Shown here: positions 14,089 through 27,129 of the stretch, one piece after another
Numbering within the stretch: position 1 is the first letter of the stretch
How the letters are laid out: the number at the start of each line of letters is the position of its first letter
Source: Chrysomallon squamiferum
Lineage: Eukaryota > Mollusca > Gastropoda > Neomphalida > Peltospiridae
Reading direction: 5' to 3'
DNA length: 64,000 bases
NCBI GenBank assembly: GCA_012295275.1
Contig: CM022679.1
Coordinates: 31,282,337 to 31,346,336, forward strand
The notes under the pieces: model-generated
What the model saw: the letters and a program-made list of their open reading frames with translations, nothing else
What the model was told of the DNA's origin: nothing
The model's database searches: none
Translations under genes and position numbers: made by a program

Positions 14089-17000
14089 CACATATTACAA
14101 AGTGTATGTTGTATTCCTATCAATGTTGAGAAACGTAATAAGGTGTTGTGTAATAAATTATTAATCCTCTCGGACCAGATATGCGTACTTTAAATTGTTT
14201 TTCTATCATACGTCAGTAGGAAACAATTACCCACACAACAGGTGGCCAGATGCCAGGACTGCATCTGATGAAGGTGGTTTAAGCGACCTGCTGAAATGTC
14301 GTTAACTCAACACCCAGCCAGCTAGTTTACTGTTAGCCGCTAGTCACATTCAGGAACGGATCAACTATTTCGCAAAGGGTGTGGCGTTTTGACTGCGTGG
14401 ATAAAACTTTAAAAACAGAAATCGTTCCATTATAACGAGAAAAAAAATTATAAACTGGGGAAAAAAAAAAAATCTAATAATAAATAAATAAATTACAAAC
14501 AAAGGAGGCATATGCCATTTTCACCCCCAGCCATAGATGCGCTGTTGACCTTTAACCAAACTGTGCGAAGTAAGTGTCCCAGACAAGCATTGTGTAACTC
14601 TGACATTACGTCAACACGGGAAAAAGGTCAACGACATTACACTGTGCAGATGACATTAACGTTAAAAACGTGCACTTGGTTCCCTTTTTCCGCGGGTATG
14701 CTATTAGTAATGTTTATTTTATGAAGTTTATATTGAGTGTTTGATCAACTACAGTTCAATTTCAAACATAAACGCATAGATGAATGCTTATTTTTCAAGT
14801 TTATGTTCTAGCAGACGTAATGAAAGCGTAATTCCGTAATATTTGACGTGGTGTGTGTATTTTGCAGTTTGAAAAGTACTTTAGAATTAAAGAAAAGAAA
14901 AAGAAAATGGGAAAATATAAATTATTTATGGTTAAAAGATCATTTTATTCTGGCTCAGACATTCGATTATCTTACCACGGTGTTAAATATGTTTGGAATT
15001 TATATAGCCTATTTATGACTGTGAGTCTACACGATTTTTTTTCTTCGTAAAATAAAGCTTGAAACGTCTTTGGCGTGTTCTGAGCTAGCAGTTTAACGAG
15101 TTAACTGCACTTCTTGTTGTTAATGCATTGTGAAAGACGCCCAGAAAAAGAATTTTATGATCAGCGGAATTAGACAACGAGCAGAAAATACATGAGAAAA
15201 GAAATTTAATTTACTTTTCTTAGACGTTTTCCAGTGTGAACAAAGATAATAAAGATTTTTTTCGCAGTCTTTTCTCAGCATGCTTTATTATTAGAAAAGA
15301 CTGATTACATTACTGAATAAAACAGCCGGTTTACAACATGTATTTACGCCGTTTGTTCGAACAATAACTAATACACTTTAAATAAAAGCTCTTGATAGGA
15401 TCTTACAAAAAAAAAAAAAAAAGATGAGAGAGAGAGACGTTACAGAATTTGTATTTTCTGAAAAAAAAAATCGTCTCGTATTTTATCCCTGCTTCTTTTT
15501 ATAATAATCCTTCTAAAAAATTCTTTTCACTGTTGGACGTGATTTGAACACTATCATGACTTGAATTTCCATCTTCCTTTATCATCATATTCTTCTTTCG
15601 GTTTTAACTTGTTTCCGATCTCATAAACTTTTGACCTTCGAGTCATCTGATACTTTCTTTCATTCATTCATTCATTTTATCGGAAAGTTTTCAATCTGCG
15701 TTTACAAAATGGATCTTTTTGAACCGGTTTTCAGAAATCACAAACATGTGACGTTTTGTAAACTATATCGTAACGAAGCCGCACAAGAAAAGGAAATATA
15801 TTAGCAAGGTGTTTCTGCTGGGAGCAGAGAGAGAGAGAGAAATAAAACGACCTGTTGATTGGTTCGCGGATGACTTCGAGATGTGGCGTTGGAAAGTGGT
15901 GGGGGAAATGGGAAATGATGTTTTACATGTGTTCGACCACGATCCCCTCTGTAAACAGGAAACACGCCCTCCTCCTTCCATCACACGACCCTGCTTCCCA
16001 CAGTACATCATTTGGCATTGGTTTTCAGCCGCTTGTCCTCCAGGCTTATTAATATTTGTCAAACCAGGACGTTGTTATCATAGTTTATTAGCTGCAGCCT
16101 TTGGGTTATTTTCTTGTTCAATCCATCTGTGCTTCAAGCATGATTACACAGGTATAACAACTAAGAGCTTTCTGAAACATTTAGACCAGTACGTTAATGG
16201 AACACTTTTCCTGTGACAGAATGCTACCACTGTTTATTATAACCACTCTGTGTTTGCTTGCTCTTGCTGTTTGAGATGATGATGATGATAAAGACGACGA
16301 TGATGATACCCGTAGCAGCTGCTGTCGTCGTTGTTATTTGTGCTGTCAGTGGTGGAATTATTGCAGTATCTGTATCGCAAAGAATATCGCAGCGACACAT
16401 AAATACAAATTTATCAAGTACCATTCGTTTCGTTTAATGGCCTAATTCTACGGCAACCAGCATTGCACCATTAACTTCATTTTACAGCATTATTTACAGT
16501 CACTTTATTCCGCAATGGCATATGAGGGGCATTTCATAAAACATTCACAATGGAATAAAAGTGACACGTATTGAAATTCGGCCCAGTATGTAACAATTGT
16601 TGAGCACTGACAATTGTGGATTATCCTTACTCAGCTGCATTCTAATTAATATTAATCGCAGAGGATCACACGGATGATTGGGTTCCGACAGATTTATTCG
16701 CGATATGACAGGTTAAGTGGGTCATAAACCGTTACATGAACGAATGTATATGTTTAAATTTAGTAATGTTGATTCAATAGGATCAATAACATGAGCGATT
16801 GACCTCTTTTGTTGTTACTGAAATGCAGAATTACAAAGAATGTACTATTAGTCGGCATTCATGGATGGTATAATTTTATACCTCTGAAAAAAGGAAAGTC
16901 GTTCAAACTGTAATGACTGTAAGGTTATCTTTACTTGTTATTTGTACCTTATCCGTTCAAAAAATTGTTATGATACCGACAACATACAAGTGTGTGTATA

Positions 17001-19095
17001 CGTATCCATCTGTACAAATACAAACACATGCACAATAAGATGTAAACACACTCACCCTCACACTCATACTAACACACAGACACACATATAGAGATAAGCA
17101 GGCATTTATCCATACAATACATAAATTTATATATACACGAACATACATATATATTTTAAAGCTATTTTTTATCGTTTTATTTTTAACTTTAGCCGTGAAT
17201 TAAACTGGACTGAATTCAGTAATATGAATTTGAAACAACGCCAGCTAAAGGTGTATACAGTCGACACACTCCTCCTAGTATACCTGTATTTCACACCTTT
17301 CCTTTTCTGACAGAAAACGGACCCCCCCCTTCCACTACGTGATAACTGTAAAAAATATTAGCTGCCATTGCGCATTACGTGCATCCAGCAAGTGCCTGAT
17401 AATCATCGTGGTTAATAAGGATTAAATTAGTTAACACATTACATCAACATGTTTAGCTACCTAATTATTATTCCAGATGCCCAGTAAAACCATCAATAGC
17501 TATCCGGTGTCGTCTGCTTTTCTTGTGCTGTTGAAGGATTTATTACCCACACGTTTGCAACACACAAATATGATCGTAGAATTGTTTTGTATTTGGTAAA
17601 GTCGTTTTGACAGTTTTACGGTAATAGTAAATACTGAATCAGCAATACACCCATTGATAAATTTTCTAAATTAGACGTCAAAGATAAAACAAGTCAAACG
17701 CCTTTAGTTAGATATATCTGTTAAGTGAAAAACGCAAATAAAAATATCTTCAACGAACACTTAAGATTTTCAGACCTATTTATTTTCATAAATTAAACCA
17801 CAAATACATTAGGAATGTATATTCTGCAAATTCGAGGCTATCTGCAGCTGGCTTTCCTAACCAAAACGATGTTTATTCCATTAAGTGTTCAGAAAGTAAC
17901 TTTGTAGCTTTTAATTTATGACTCTCTCTGTCTGTTGCTAAGCTGAAACTACATGTGCTCTTAGAGTTTTCGATGTTCTGAAAAGCGTGAAAGTGGAAAA
18001 TGTTGCTTAGATATTCATTTTTTTTTTCTATATTTCTTTTTCTCTTTTTATTATTATTATTTATTTATATTATATGTTGGGTTTTGGGTTTTTTTTTCAT
18101 TTGCTTTTCTCCTCATTTCGTTCTTTCAGCTTTGTTTATATGTCTTTGTCTCTGTTTTAAAATAAAACTGTTTAAGTAAACTAAAGTAGAAAAGTTTATA
18201 ATTGCTTGTTGATATAAAAAAAAAAATAATAATAATAAACTAACTAACTAAATAAATAAATATCACCGCACGTTATTAATGACTGGAATTCGTTTGTGTC
18301 AGTTTTCGAGCGATAGGCGTCGTAACTGAATTACGTTTATCACGATTTTATTCTTGAAATTTCAAAAGCTTTTTTCTTCCTCTTTTTCCTTTATAACGTT
18401 TGTTGTTTACTCCGTCTTCGTTTATTTAATCTTTTCATTTTCGTTCTATTTTTTTTTTTTTTTTTATAACACGTGCGTTGTTCCCCCCCTTTAGTAACAT
18501 CATTTTATTTTCAGCAATGCATTTACAATTTAAGAAAAAAATATTAAAATAATAACAGCGCGACACTGTAACATGGACTGTGTCATAAAAACTGTGTATT
18601 TTAACATTTTCCTTTGACAATCTGCGCTCAGCAGTTCTCAGATATCTTCTGATAAGGGTTTATGATAGCACGAAAGTCACAGTGAACTCAAAAATATTTA
18701 AAATAACTTGACATACTCCTTCTGTAATAATTGTCAAATAAATATCCGGGACAACATAAAACACTTGAGCTTTTAACATTCTGGGTTATTTCCCATTCCA
18801 AATAGTGGACAAAGGAAGTGCGATCCTGAATATGAGTAGGTTGACAATAAAATTACTTGCTGCTAAGTGATGAGTGGTTCATGGATTAATGCTAGGTGCA
18901 GTTTCTGTCGCGTGATTCATACTAAACAATCCCAGCATTATTATATCTGTTTAGTAACATATGGTTATAATTAGGGAAGATGATACAACTTCAGACATAC
19001 CTTTACTTTTGAGCTGTATGTCAGACAGATATTCAGAATAAGTTTAAATTTAAATTTATCTTTTCATTTTTTTTTTTATTATTATTATTATTTAT

Positions 19096-19133
<38 letters not shown>

Positions 19134-19447
19134 TTCGTGTTTTGTGTTTGGTTTTGTGTTTGTGAGTGTGTGTGTCTTTTACTTGCAAGAAAAGAAAACC
19201 GTTTTCCGCGCCATGGATCAATGTTCTAAGAAGTTGATCATTGTTATCAAGTATAATGGTAATTGTAAAAGTGTTCCGTTTCAGAATTTAATCCCATAAT
19301 TTAATGATATTTTAACGTTTTTTCCATTAGGATTTTTCAATAGCATTCCACTCCAAAACTTAATCCTGTTTCTTAAAGGCACCTAGCGAACCGCGCAATC
19401 TTTTCAAACTTATTTTTTCATTACATGTAGTTTTCATAACAGGAGGG

Positions 19448-19483
<36 letters not shown>

Positions 19484-22400
19484 CCTGTGGTCGTCTTGGG
19501 AAAATTGTCTACGAGATTTCGCTGGCATTCGTGGGATTTCGTCGAGAAAGTATTTTTCTCACGACATGCTTGGCGAGGTATTGCCTAATCGTCTGCGGGT
19601 TTGCCTCGTTGTGGGGATCTGCAACCTGTCACGGTATCCGTGGCACAAAAACTTTGTTTATTTCGCTTTCCAACGAAGCTGCTGATGTTTTCTCCAGCAC
19701 CGTCCGAGTCCATTAGTGACACGCGGTGCAGGAGAGTGACACACCAGCGATACGGGAAGCAAATCTCTTTTATCTCTGTTTGTTTTACTGTGATTCCACC
19801 CGTCTCCGTCTCTGTCGCTTGTGTCTGCCCAGCTTTTTCCTATCGCTCTTCACAGATGTTTGACTTCTTTTGATATTTTTTTTCTTCATTTTTTTTTTCT
19901 TCTCATGCCTCACTTTCTTTCTCTCACTTTCTCTGTGCGAGTTATACTCGTATATTAAAACAACGTTAATTTCTTCACGTGAACACTGTAGTTATTACCT
20001 ATTATTTTATTAGATTTTTGTCGACTATAAAAAGAAAATGTTAGTGGCAAGTGGTTTTATTTACTGAACAAAAATAAGTAAATAAATAGTAAACGCAATA
20101 CTATTACTACAACTACTATTACAATTACTGTTATTGTTTTCAACTCTATAATTAATATAGCTGTTACTTGTATTATCACTATTAGTACTGCCAACATATT
20201 ATTTACAATAAACTTGCTTAATTTCCAGCACATATACCAGTTTTGTATCAACGTTTACCGAAGACACATTTTTGTTTTTCGTTTTAATAAAATTCACAAA
20301 TTTTGTTCTTGCAGGGACAGTGCTGATGACAGAGGGGTGGCGAACATTCAGCCCAGCTGTCACGAAGGTAAAATCACTTGGACCAGTTCTTACGGCGCTA
20401 TCAGACTGGAACTGAAACCTGTCAGATCAGGAGAGTTTAAAGCGTGTATTCTGCTTCACAGCCATGACGTCAGAACTCTGGTTTCCAGGGAAACGGTTAA
20501 GACAACGCCTGGAAATTATAAAACAAAACAATTAGACAAAAAGGAACTGGCTTTGACGCCGTTATTGACAGTGAACGGAAGTGGCAGCGTGGACAGTAAA
20601 GAGGTTTGCGTGACCTCTAGCGGCGATTCAGTACACTTGTATATAGAAACAGAACGTACAACGGAAGACACGGGATTACCTAGAGTTTCAATATATTACG
20701 ACATAGAGCTGACTCAGAGTCCGCTCTTTTACAACCCCATGGAAGGTGAGCCCTCCTTACATTCACTTCACTATAACGTCATTGTTTTCCTTTGTACAAC
20801 GTTACTGTTCATTTTGCAGCACCGCATACACCGGTTCTTTGAAAGTGAAATATTTTATTTCAATGCCTTTAACATCGGTCGTTGTGCGTTTTACCAACTT
20901 AATCCCCATTCAGTAGCTATCTAATTACAGCGTTCACACTTGCAGCATGTAAAAAAATTTAACTGACTGATTCAGTTAAACATTTATTACCATACAGATA
21001 TAATCATATTGCCTATAAAAGAACTCGATGTGATTAAAGGTATGTTAGCCAGCATTTTCACGCCAGGAGGTAATTATAAGATTTACATTAAAATTATTAA
21101 TGAGAATTCAAACATGCAAAGTGAATCATTTTATCAAGATAATCGTTTTAGCTATTATCGACTGTTGAAGCAGTCTCTCGTTAATGTGGTTTAGTTAATT
21201 CACTTCATCGTTCGTACATTTGTTTTCAAAACGAATTTGTGTTTTGAGTAAATTACTTCGTGCACAAAGTACGAAGGGGACAAGGACAGACACTTGATAT
21301 ATTTGCCACAATAAAAATTACGGTGGTCGGTTTGACAACAGAAGACACGAGTCGTCTTTCTAATCAGGCAATCTGAATCAAGAGTTCAGTGACAGAACAT
21401 CCGGGGTATTACCCATTTCAACAGAACATCCTGTGTTTTGTTCTCCACCGAGTAATGTAAACCAGTCACGCAATGTCGGGTTTGTTTATCGTTATTATTT
21501 TTGTTTTGGGGCGAGGTGTCATGTCAGAGACGCAGGCCATTTTGTTTTCTGTTTAGAAAAATAATACCAGGAACGGTAATAAATACGACCATCACAAATA
21601 TAATGACGAACAAAGAAAGAAAGAAAACAGAGAAAAAAAAAGAAAAGAAAACTACTATGATTATAATAAAATAAATCAATCAATCACTAGATTTCATTTT
21701 AAAATATTTTTGTTTTATGTATTCCAGATTGCCGTCCATGCACAGATAAAGAATTATTACAAGCATTCTGCACGAGTGAGTTCGGTAAGTGAATTTAAGA
21801 CTAATATCTTTGTTGCTAAATAACAGTTATCCAACGTGTTTTCGCTTGTCAAACATCTAATTTATACTGCATGACAGGAATGGTTTTCGTGAACAAAACA
21901 GTGTTGCCAGGTAACGCTTAATTTAAGACCAGTTTATTGTGTGAAGCCGTTTATTTTGTGGGTTTTTTGTTTGTTTTTTTCCCTCACGTAAAAAGATCTA
22001 TCGGATTTGACTCTTCTTTGACACTGAAAACTGAGTTAGTGCGACTCACGTCTGTGCTGGCGTGTGTCAGCGAAGGCGAACCCAGGTTTACTGTTCTTTG
22101 GGGTCAGGCAATCCTGACCGCCAGACGTTTTCCACAATAAAAGTGGTAACCTGAAAAATGTTTGAAAAACAGCGAACTAATGAGTCATTTTTTTCGAGAT
22201 ATTTATACGTATCTCTATATCTGTATTTGAGATTATACACGAATTGCTTCTTTTGCATAAATATATTTTATAAGTAATAAGAAATATAACTATAAGAATA
22301 ACAAAAAAAATAAATACTTTTTTTAATTTGCACAAATATGTTTTAAAAGATATTAAAAAAATAAATATGCAGTTGAGGTCAAATTACAGTATGCATGTAC

Positions 22401-24510
22401 GTAAATATATGAAAAGAAATAAAAAAAATGCTTTTTGCACTATCACTGGCATTTTAAAATAAATGCATTTTATTTTTACATGTGCGTATGTTAAATTATT
22501 CATTCAGATATCAAATGACACTACTTATTACAACAAAGACGTTGCACCACTAATGGAAATTTATAACGGAGGCTTAGTGTATTTTAAAATATTTTAAACC
22601 AAATGACACATATACTAAAATATTGAAATACAGATGCAAAACGCGATGCCATCTACATTAGGAAAAAACTAATGCATTTTAAATTTAATACATATCACAT
22701 CAAACCCTCCCCAAACAAAAAATAAATTATTTTGTAATTTATACATTATGTGGAGACGTAGCTCCACCTACCCTCGACCCCTCTGTGTGCGCGTCTGTTG
22801 AAGTGTGCACTGTAGAGGTGGTATCGGTATACCGCCGTCCTTTGAAGAACAAGAGGCTAACAAAGAAAAAGCACACCTGATGATCGGCCTCTTCAAGAGA
22901 AGCCATTCATCTTAGTTCGCATCTCTTAACGGCGTTTGTGCTTGCATGACCCAACGCTCACCCGAAAACAACGACAGCTTTCGGTCCTAAATCTTCAGCT
23001 CTGTAAACGTCTTTAGTAAATAAGCACAGGTGAATAGGAGCGCCTTGTCTGAATCCACTTCTCAACTTGACGGCTTGGTCACATAGTTTGACTTGTATAC
23101 GTTCAAGTGACCATGTCGCATGACATGTGGTTCTAATGACACCGTTCTATAAATCTGTGTTCTCACAGTACTAATGACCTCTTCGTTTGCTTTTAAAAAA
23201 AGGTAATTTTGTCAAAGGAATTGTGAGAAAGATATTTTTCCCCGTTTATAGTATCAAAGACGTTTTGAAAATGAAAAAAAGTCTTAGAAAATAGATTTGT
23301 TGAGATCTTTTCTTTGAATCAGATTTTTCAAATATTTACCAAGTTTTTAGCAGTGAAAAAAAAATAGAGATAAATAGGAAAATTAGGAAAGGAGAAAGAT
23401 TTTTTTCCCATTACATTAACAGTAAAAGTCAAGATGACGATGTAATTTTAATGGCTATAATACATGCGTACATTGTAAATTTGGAAAGTATTTTATGTTG
23501 AATCTGACATTAGATGGTATAAAAACTGACTGAAAACTGTTAATTAAAAACCCTCAAACTGGTTAAAAAATAGAATTCTATAATTATGTCTACATTGTTT
23601 GGTTACTTAGCAGTCGTTAAAATTGATAACATACGTAGAGGTATAATAATTTAGAAAATCCGGATCAGTATTTTAAAACTTGAAATAAAGAAATATTGTT
23701 TTAACCTTAGGTAAAATCCCATCTTATTAACAGATAAAGAAAAAAGATCTGTAAATCTTTCCCCATAGTTAGGAAAGCACTCTCAAATAGGCCCTTAATT
23801 TTTTTTAAATCCTGGACTTGGACGGAATTCTCAAATGTTTTGCCCACAACAGGCGTGTGCTACAGTTCATTGCTTGAACCTTGCCACAAATTACCCGAAC
23901 CATTATCATTTCCAGTGACAGTCGCGTCTTTCATAATGAGCTGATCATAATCAAGTGTATACTCTGAAGGCTTCAATATAATGTTTCATGGTTGGGCTGT
24001 TTTCATTGGCGTAGTGTAAAGGTCCTTGCAGCAATAAGACACCTGCTGAGAATTACGTTTATAAAAGTGTGCGGGTGATAAACTCGGCATATTTTCAACA
24101 AAAATAAATAAAAAGAAAGTAAAGAGTGAAAAAAAATAAGTGTATTGATAAGCCAACGTACTGCACTGTTTGATAAAATAACAAGCATTTTTAAATGAAT
24201 GTTTCCATTGAAATTGCTAGTCACTGCACTGTATTTTTCAAATAAATTTTGACTTTGGAATTAAAACAGCTTTTGAATGCAGCTTAGTGATAATAATAGC
24301 TGTCTCATTTTTTTCTTTGTTACTCAAAGTATATGTACTTTATTCTCAATTTAATATTTAAAATGCATGGAGAAACTACAAGGATAATTGCTTCTCAGGG
24401 TGCATTTAAGTAAATATAAATTTTTATTTACTTAAATGCACCCTGAGAAGCAATTATCCAATGCTTCCATAGGTCTTTGTTAATGTATATATACATGTGA
24501 GCACTATTTA

Positions 24511-24564
<54 letters not shown>

Positions 24565-24890
24565 ATTTATTTTTAATTACAGTTGTCGTTGGTGAGATGC
24601 AGAAAGTCCTGCACAATGACGTGGATCAGAAGTCGTACATCGACGTTCGCGTATCTCAAGTGATCCGACAGAAGGGACATATTTTCACTCCTTCTCCAAA
24701 GAGCAGTCGAGATTTCGAAGGGACGATACTAACTCCGTCTAAGTGTGGCGTCAGTCTGAGTCGGGGACGGTTTTTACTGACGGGACGAGTCAGACTGGGG
24801 CGTCCCATTCTGAAATGTGCTCCGTTTTACGACCAGTGGTTACGCATTCGTGATGAAGCGACGCAAAGCGGGACAATGGAATGTGCATAA
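10855..24890 (+). CDS. METRNL: Meteorin / meteorin-like secreted protein, four exons
   Basis: Joining 10855–10952, 20315–20745, 21728–21784 and 24583–24890 gives 894 nt, or 297 residues plus stop. All introns are GT–AG, with phases 2, 1 and 1. The product starts with a hydrophobic signal peptide (about residues 1–20). It carries the meteorin landmarks: a Tyr-Ser…Cys start of the mature chain (23–30), an EGKITW…GAIRLELKP block (50–68) matching vertebrate EGAVEW…GALRL, CRPC (178–181) followed by CTSEF (191–195), a KCGV site (249–252), a CAP site (274–276) and a final Cys296. All ten Cys of vertebrate meteorins have counterparts. The length fits the family (roughly 290–310). Vertebrate members are secreted neurotrophic and metabolic cytokines; the mollusc role is unknown. 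METRN and METRNL cannot be separated here, so the symbol is nominal. Confidence 0.93.
10953..20314 (+). other. Meteorin intron 1
   Basis: A phase-2 intron of 9362 bp from gtaagt to ttgcag. It holds (CT)n at 10998–11065, a three-copy 19-bp repeat at 12767–12820, a T/C-rich tract at 13030–13190, (GA)n at 13363–13499, TA and CA runs near 13.9–14.1 kb, a T run at 19099–19131 and an A run at 19448–19482. Frames up to 135 codons (15809–16216) lack any family motif. Confidence 0.85.
13363..13592. repeat. Interrupted (GA)n with a shared 69-bp 3' flank
   Basis: The flank 13524–13592 (gacgggcgaaatagaggcag onward) recurs at about 94% identity at 52871–52940, there too directly after a (GA)n tract. Confidence 0.85.
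20315..20745 (+). CDS. METRNL: Meteorin exon 2 (main N-terminal domain)
   Basis: This 431-nt exon follows a ttcttgcag acceptor and ends at a gtgagc donor. It encodes residues 33–176, including Cys48, the ITW and GAIRLELKP blocks, Cys77 and Cys131. The reading frame also stays open into both flanking introns, but family similarity begins at the acceptor and stops at the donor. A perfect TGACGTCA octamer lies inside it at 20465–20472. Confidence 0.92.
21728..21784 (+). CDS. METRNL: Meteorin exon 3 (CRPC microexon)
   Basis: This 57-nt exon lies between a tattccag acceptor and a gtaagt donor. It encodes Asp-Cys-Arg-Pro-Cys-Thr-Asp…Cys-Thr-Ser-Glu-Phe, the most diagnostic stretch of the meteorin family. 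It is shorter than common ORF-length cut-offs and is identified by motif, splice sites and frame continuity. Confidence 0.92.
21785..24582 (+). other. Meteorin intron 3
   Basis: A phase-1 intron of 2798 bp. It contains a compositionally balanced, repeat-free patch at 22750–23110 with no recognised coding similarity, the palindrome at 24382–24459 and an (ATT)n tract at 24508–24560 just before exon 4. Intron 2 (20746–21727, 982 bp) shows nothing notable. Confidence 0.85.
24382..24459. repeat. Near-perfect 78-bp palindrome in meteorin intron 3
   Basis: Bases 24382–24416 and 24425–24459 are exact reverse complements over 35 bp. The 8 central bases are also self-complementary except for one T/T pair, so the structure has essentially no spacer. 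It ends about 120 bp before exon 4 and about 50 bp before the (ATT)n tract. Confidence 0.9.
24583..24890 (+). CDS. METRNL: Meteorin exon 4 (C-terminal domain and stop)
   Basis: This is the terminal exon, after an aattacag acceptor just downstream of an (ATT)n tract. It encodes residues 196–297 and ends in TAA. It includes the Val-Ser-Gln-Val-Ile-Arg-Gln block, Cys250 in KCGV, the Gly-rich FLLTG segment, Cys274 in CAP and Cys296 at the penultimate position. These match the C-terminal half of vertebrate meteorin-like proteins. Confidence 0.93.
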
Positions 24891-25240
24891 TGATGTCAAA
24901 GTATATCGTTTATACTTTTATATATTAGAAATAACGTAACTCCTAATGTTTGTCGTAAAGTAAACTGTACGTGGGGCGTGTGTTAACGTGAATCTTCAGT
25001 GGTAGCTGCATTCAAATCGAAAAACCGTCCGAACAAAATTGTCCTTTTTATGACATGATGGAATGTTTCTGGGCCAAAATATTTACTCATTTAAATCCTG
25101 GTTTCGTATCCTTTATCACCAAATTGTGACTCAGTTTACCTTGAAAAGAAACCAGGTAAAGCCAACAAACATTTTTTTTTTTTTTTTTCCCCAGACAAAA
25201 TGGATGTAATTACGATTGGAAAATCAGAAAACATTGGACA

Positions 25241-25246
25241 AATAAA
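25241..25246 (+). terminator. Candidate polyadenylation signal of the meteorin gene
   Basis: AATAAA here is the first canonical hexamer downstream of the TAA at 24888–24890. It would give a 3' UTR of about 370 nt. There is no transcript support. Confidence 0.4.
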
Positions 25247-25249
25247 AAA

Positions 25250-26089
25250 AGAAAAAAGAAAACGAAAAAGCAAAGCAGTTTATGTAAAAAAAAGTCGTGT
25301 TACTTCTAATGCTGGTCGTTAGAATCATATGTGAATTTATTCTGAGAACTTCCATTTTGTTACAGATGTGATTTTCAACAACTTCTCGAAAAACAAAACA
25401 AAACAAACCCGCACAGTTCTATTTTCAGATGTTTTCACACACGTCACTAACGTGTTTGTAAGAGTTTGACACTGTTTTGCACAGATTAGGTTGTGGACAA
25501 ACTGTTGTGTAATATAAACTGTATGTGATGAGAAAAACAGTCTTGTTGTTGTGACTAATGAAATGGCATGGATTGTTTTTAATGGATTTGTTTTCTGAGA
25601 GACTTTTACAGACATATAAAAACAACTCAAAGAACTTATTCGGAAAGACATGCAGTTGTTTAAGGCAATTTCTGCTCATTATGGACAGTTGTTTAAAAAA
25701 AAAAAAAAAAAAAGAAAAGAGAAAAAAAAAGTGCTAAACATTTCGTATATGCCTGTTGCTGTTTTCAAGCCAGTTTTTCATCATTTCATAATTTCTACAC
25801 AAAACGAAAGTATCCACTGTTGCAGCACTGCCTTCACAACGTGTATTTGTTAAAGTGGGAATCTAACCGATTCGCTGTCAACTGTGATAAGTAGCTTAGA
25901 ATGTAGTATAAGAGAACGGAAGTGAACGTTGTGACGTCATCATAATATTATTCATAAATACATTTATGCAGAAATGCTATTCATTATATTTCAACAGTTG
26001 GATATTATTTAATTATTAGAATACATTTATGCAAAACGTTATCCTTTTTTTTTTTTTTTAAATCATATATTGATTATTTTTTCATTTTT

Positions 26090-26126
<37 letters not shown>

Positions 26127-26500
26127 TTTTATGTTGTAGATTAATCCATATGTTTCCTTTCGTTTTATATGTACAACCATTTAAGAAATATATAAGCCTT
26201 TAAATAATTATCGAACATATAAACAATATATGAACATAACAAGTTAAGATAAATTTACATACATAATAAATTTTCAGTTTATCTCTTCACAATTAAAACA
26301 AAACGATAAAAGTCAAATTTGTTTTCAAGTGCCTTGACTGTTACTGCGCATGCGCTTTCTTCCGTTTCTTTGAGTACCTTATGTTGCTGGTCAACTTTAA
26401 ATGTACATTGTAAATATTTTATTAACAAAAGTTTTATAAATGCAGTTGCATCATCCGACTTATGCTGAAATCGCAAGACACGGCAAGCTGAATATAATTT
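25250..26500. other. Intergenic downstream of the meteorin gene
   Basis: AT-rich sequence with A/T runs, a short (TA)n at 26096–26122 and a perfect TGACGTCA at 25932–25939. No exon was recognised. Confidence 0.55.
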
Positions 26501-26554
26501 TATAAAATTTTATAAAATAATCATGATGGTATCGTACAATATAGAGAGGTTGCA

Positions 26555-26760
26555 GGATATCATATACAGTGGTTGTATTATTCGATATACAGTGATTGTA
26601 TAATACGATATATAGTGGTTCCATCATTCGATATACAATGATTGTATAAATACGATATATATTGATTGTATCATACGATATGCAGTGATTGTATAATAAA
26701 ATGATTATATGATACAATACGTGATTATATCATTATATATACATAATTGTATGATTCTAG
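26555..26760. repeat. 23-bp minisatellite
   Basis: About six degenerate units of gatatacagtgattgtataa plus tac run head to tail, then fade. Confidence 0.85.
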
Positions 26761-27065
26761 ATGTCATGGCTATATCATATCAAATACTCATAATGGCAAA
26801 TGATCTCATACTTCTACTTAACTTCCGTACGTTGTAGATGAAATGGAACAGTACTATATTGTCTGTTTTCTTCAGTTACAAGTTGATAATAATAGTTTTA
26901 AAATTATCAAAATAACATTTTGGGGCCAAAATCCTGTACAAGCTATGTGTTACATACGTTCCGACGTATCCTTTGGTTATAAACATTCAATAAATCATTT
27001 TTATTACTTTTCTCTTGTCTGTTAGATTTACCTTCGAAGAGATTACTGTTATTAAAATATTCAAA

Positions 27066-27068
<3 letters not shown>

Positions 27069-27118
<50 letters not shown>

Positions 27119-27119
27119 T
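27069..27119. repeat. (AAT)n microsatellite
   Basis: About 50 bp of AAT trinucleotides. Confidence 0.95.
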
Positions 27120-27129
27120 ATTAAAAAAT

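Noticed and set aside
15809-16216. 135-codon plus-strand frame in meteorin intron 1
   Set aside because: It starts in a GA-repeat-like stretch, has a comparable antisense frame, shows no family motif and lies inside an intron with no matching splice context.
20746-20924. Extension of meteorin exon 2 to the in-frame stop at 20924
   Set aside because: Family similarity ends at the gtgagc donor and resumes in frame at exon 3; the extension would be intron read-through.
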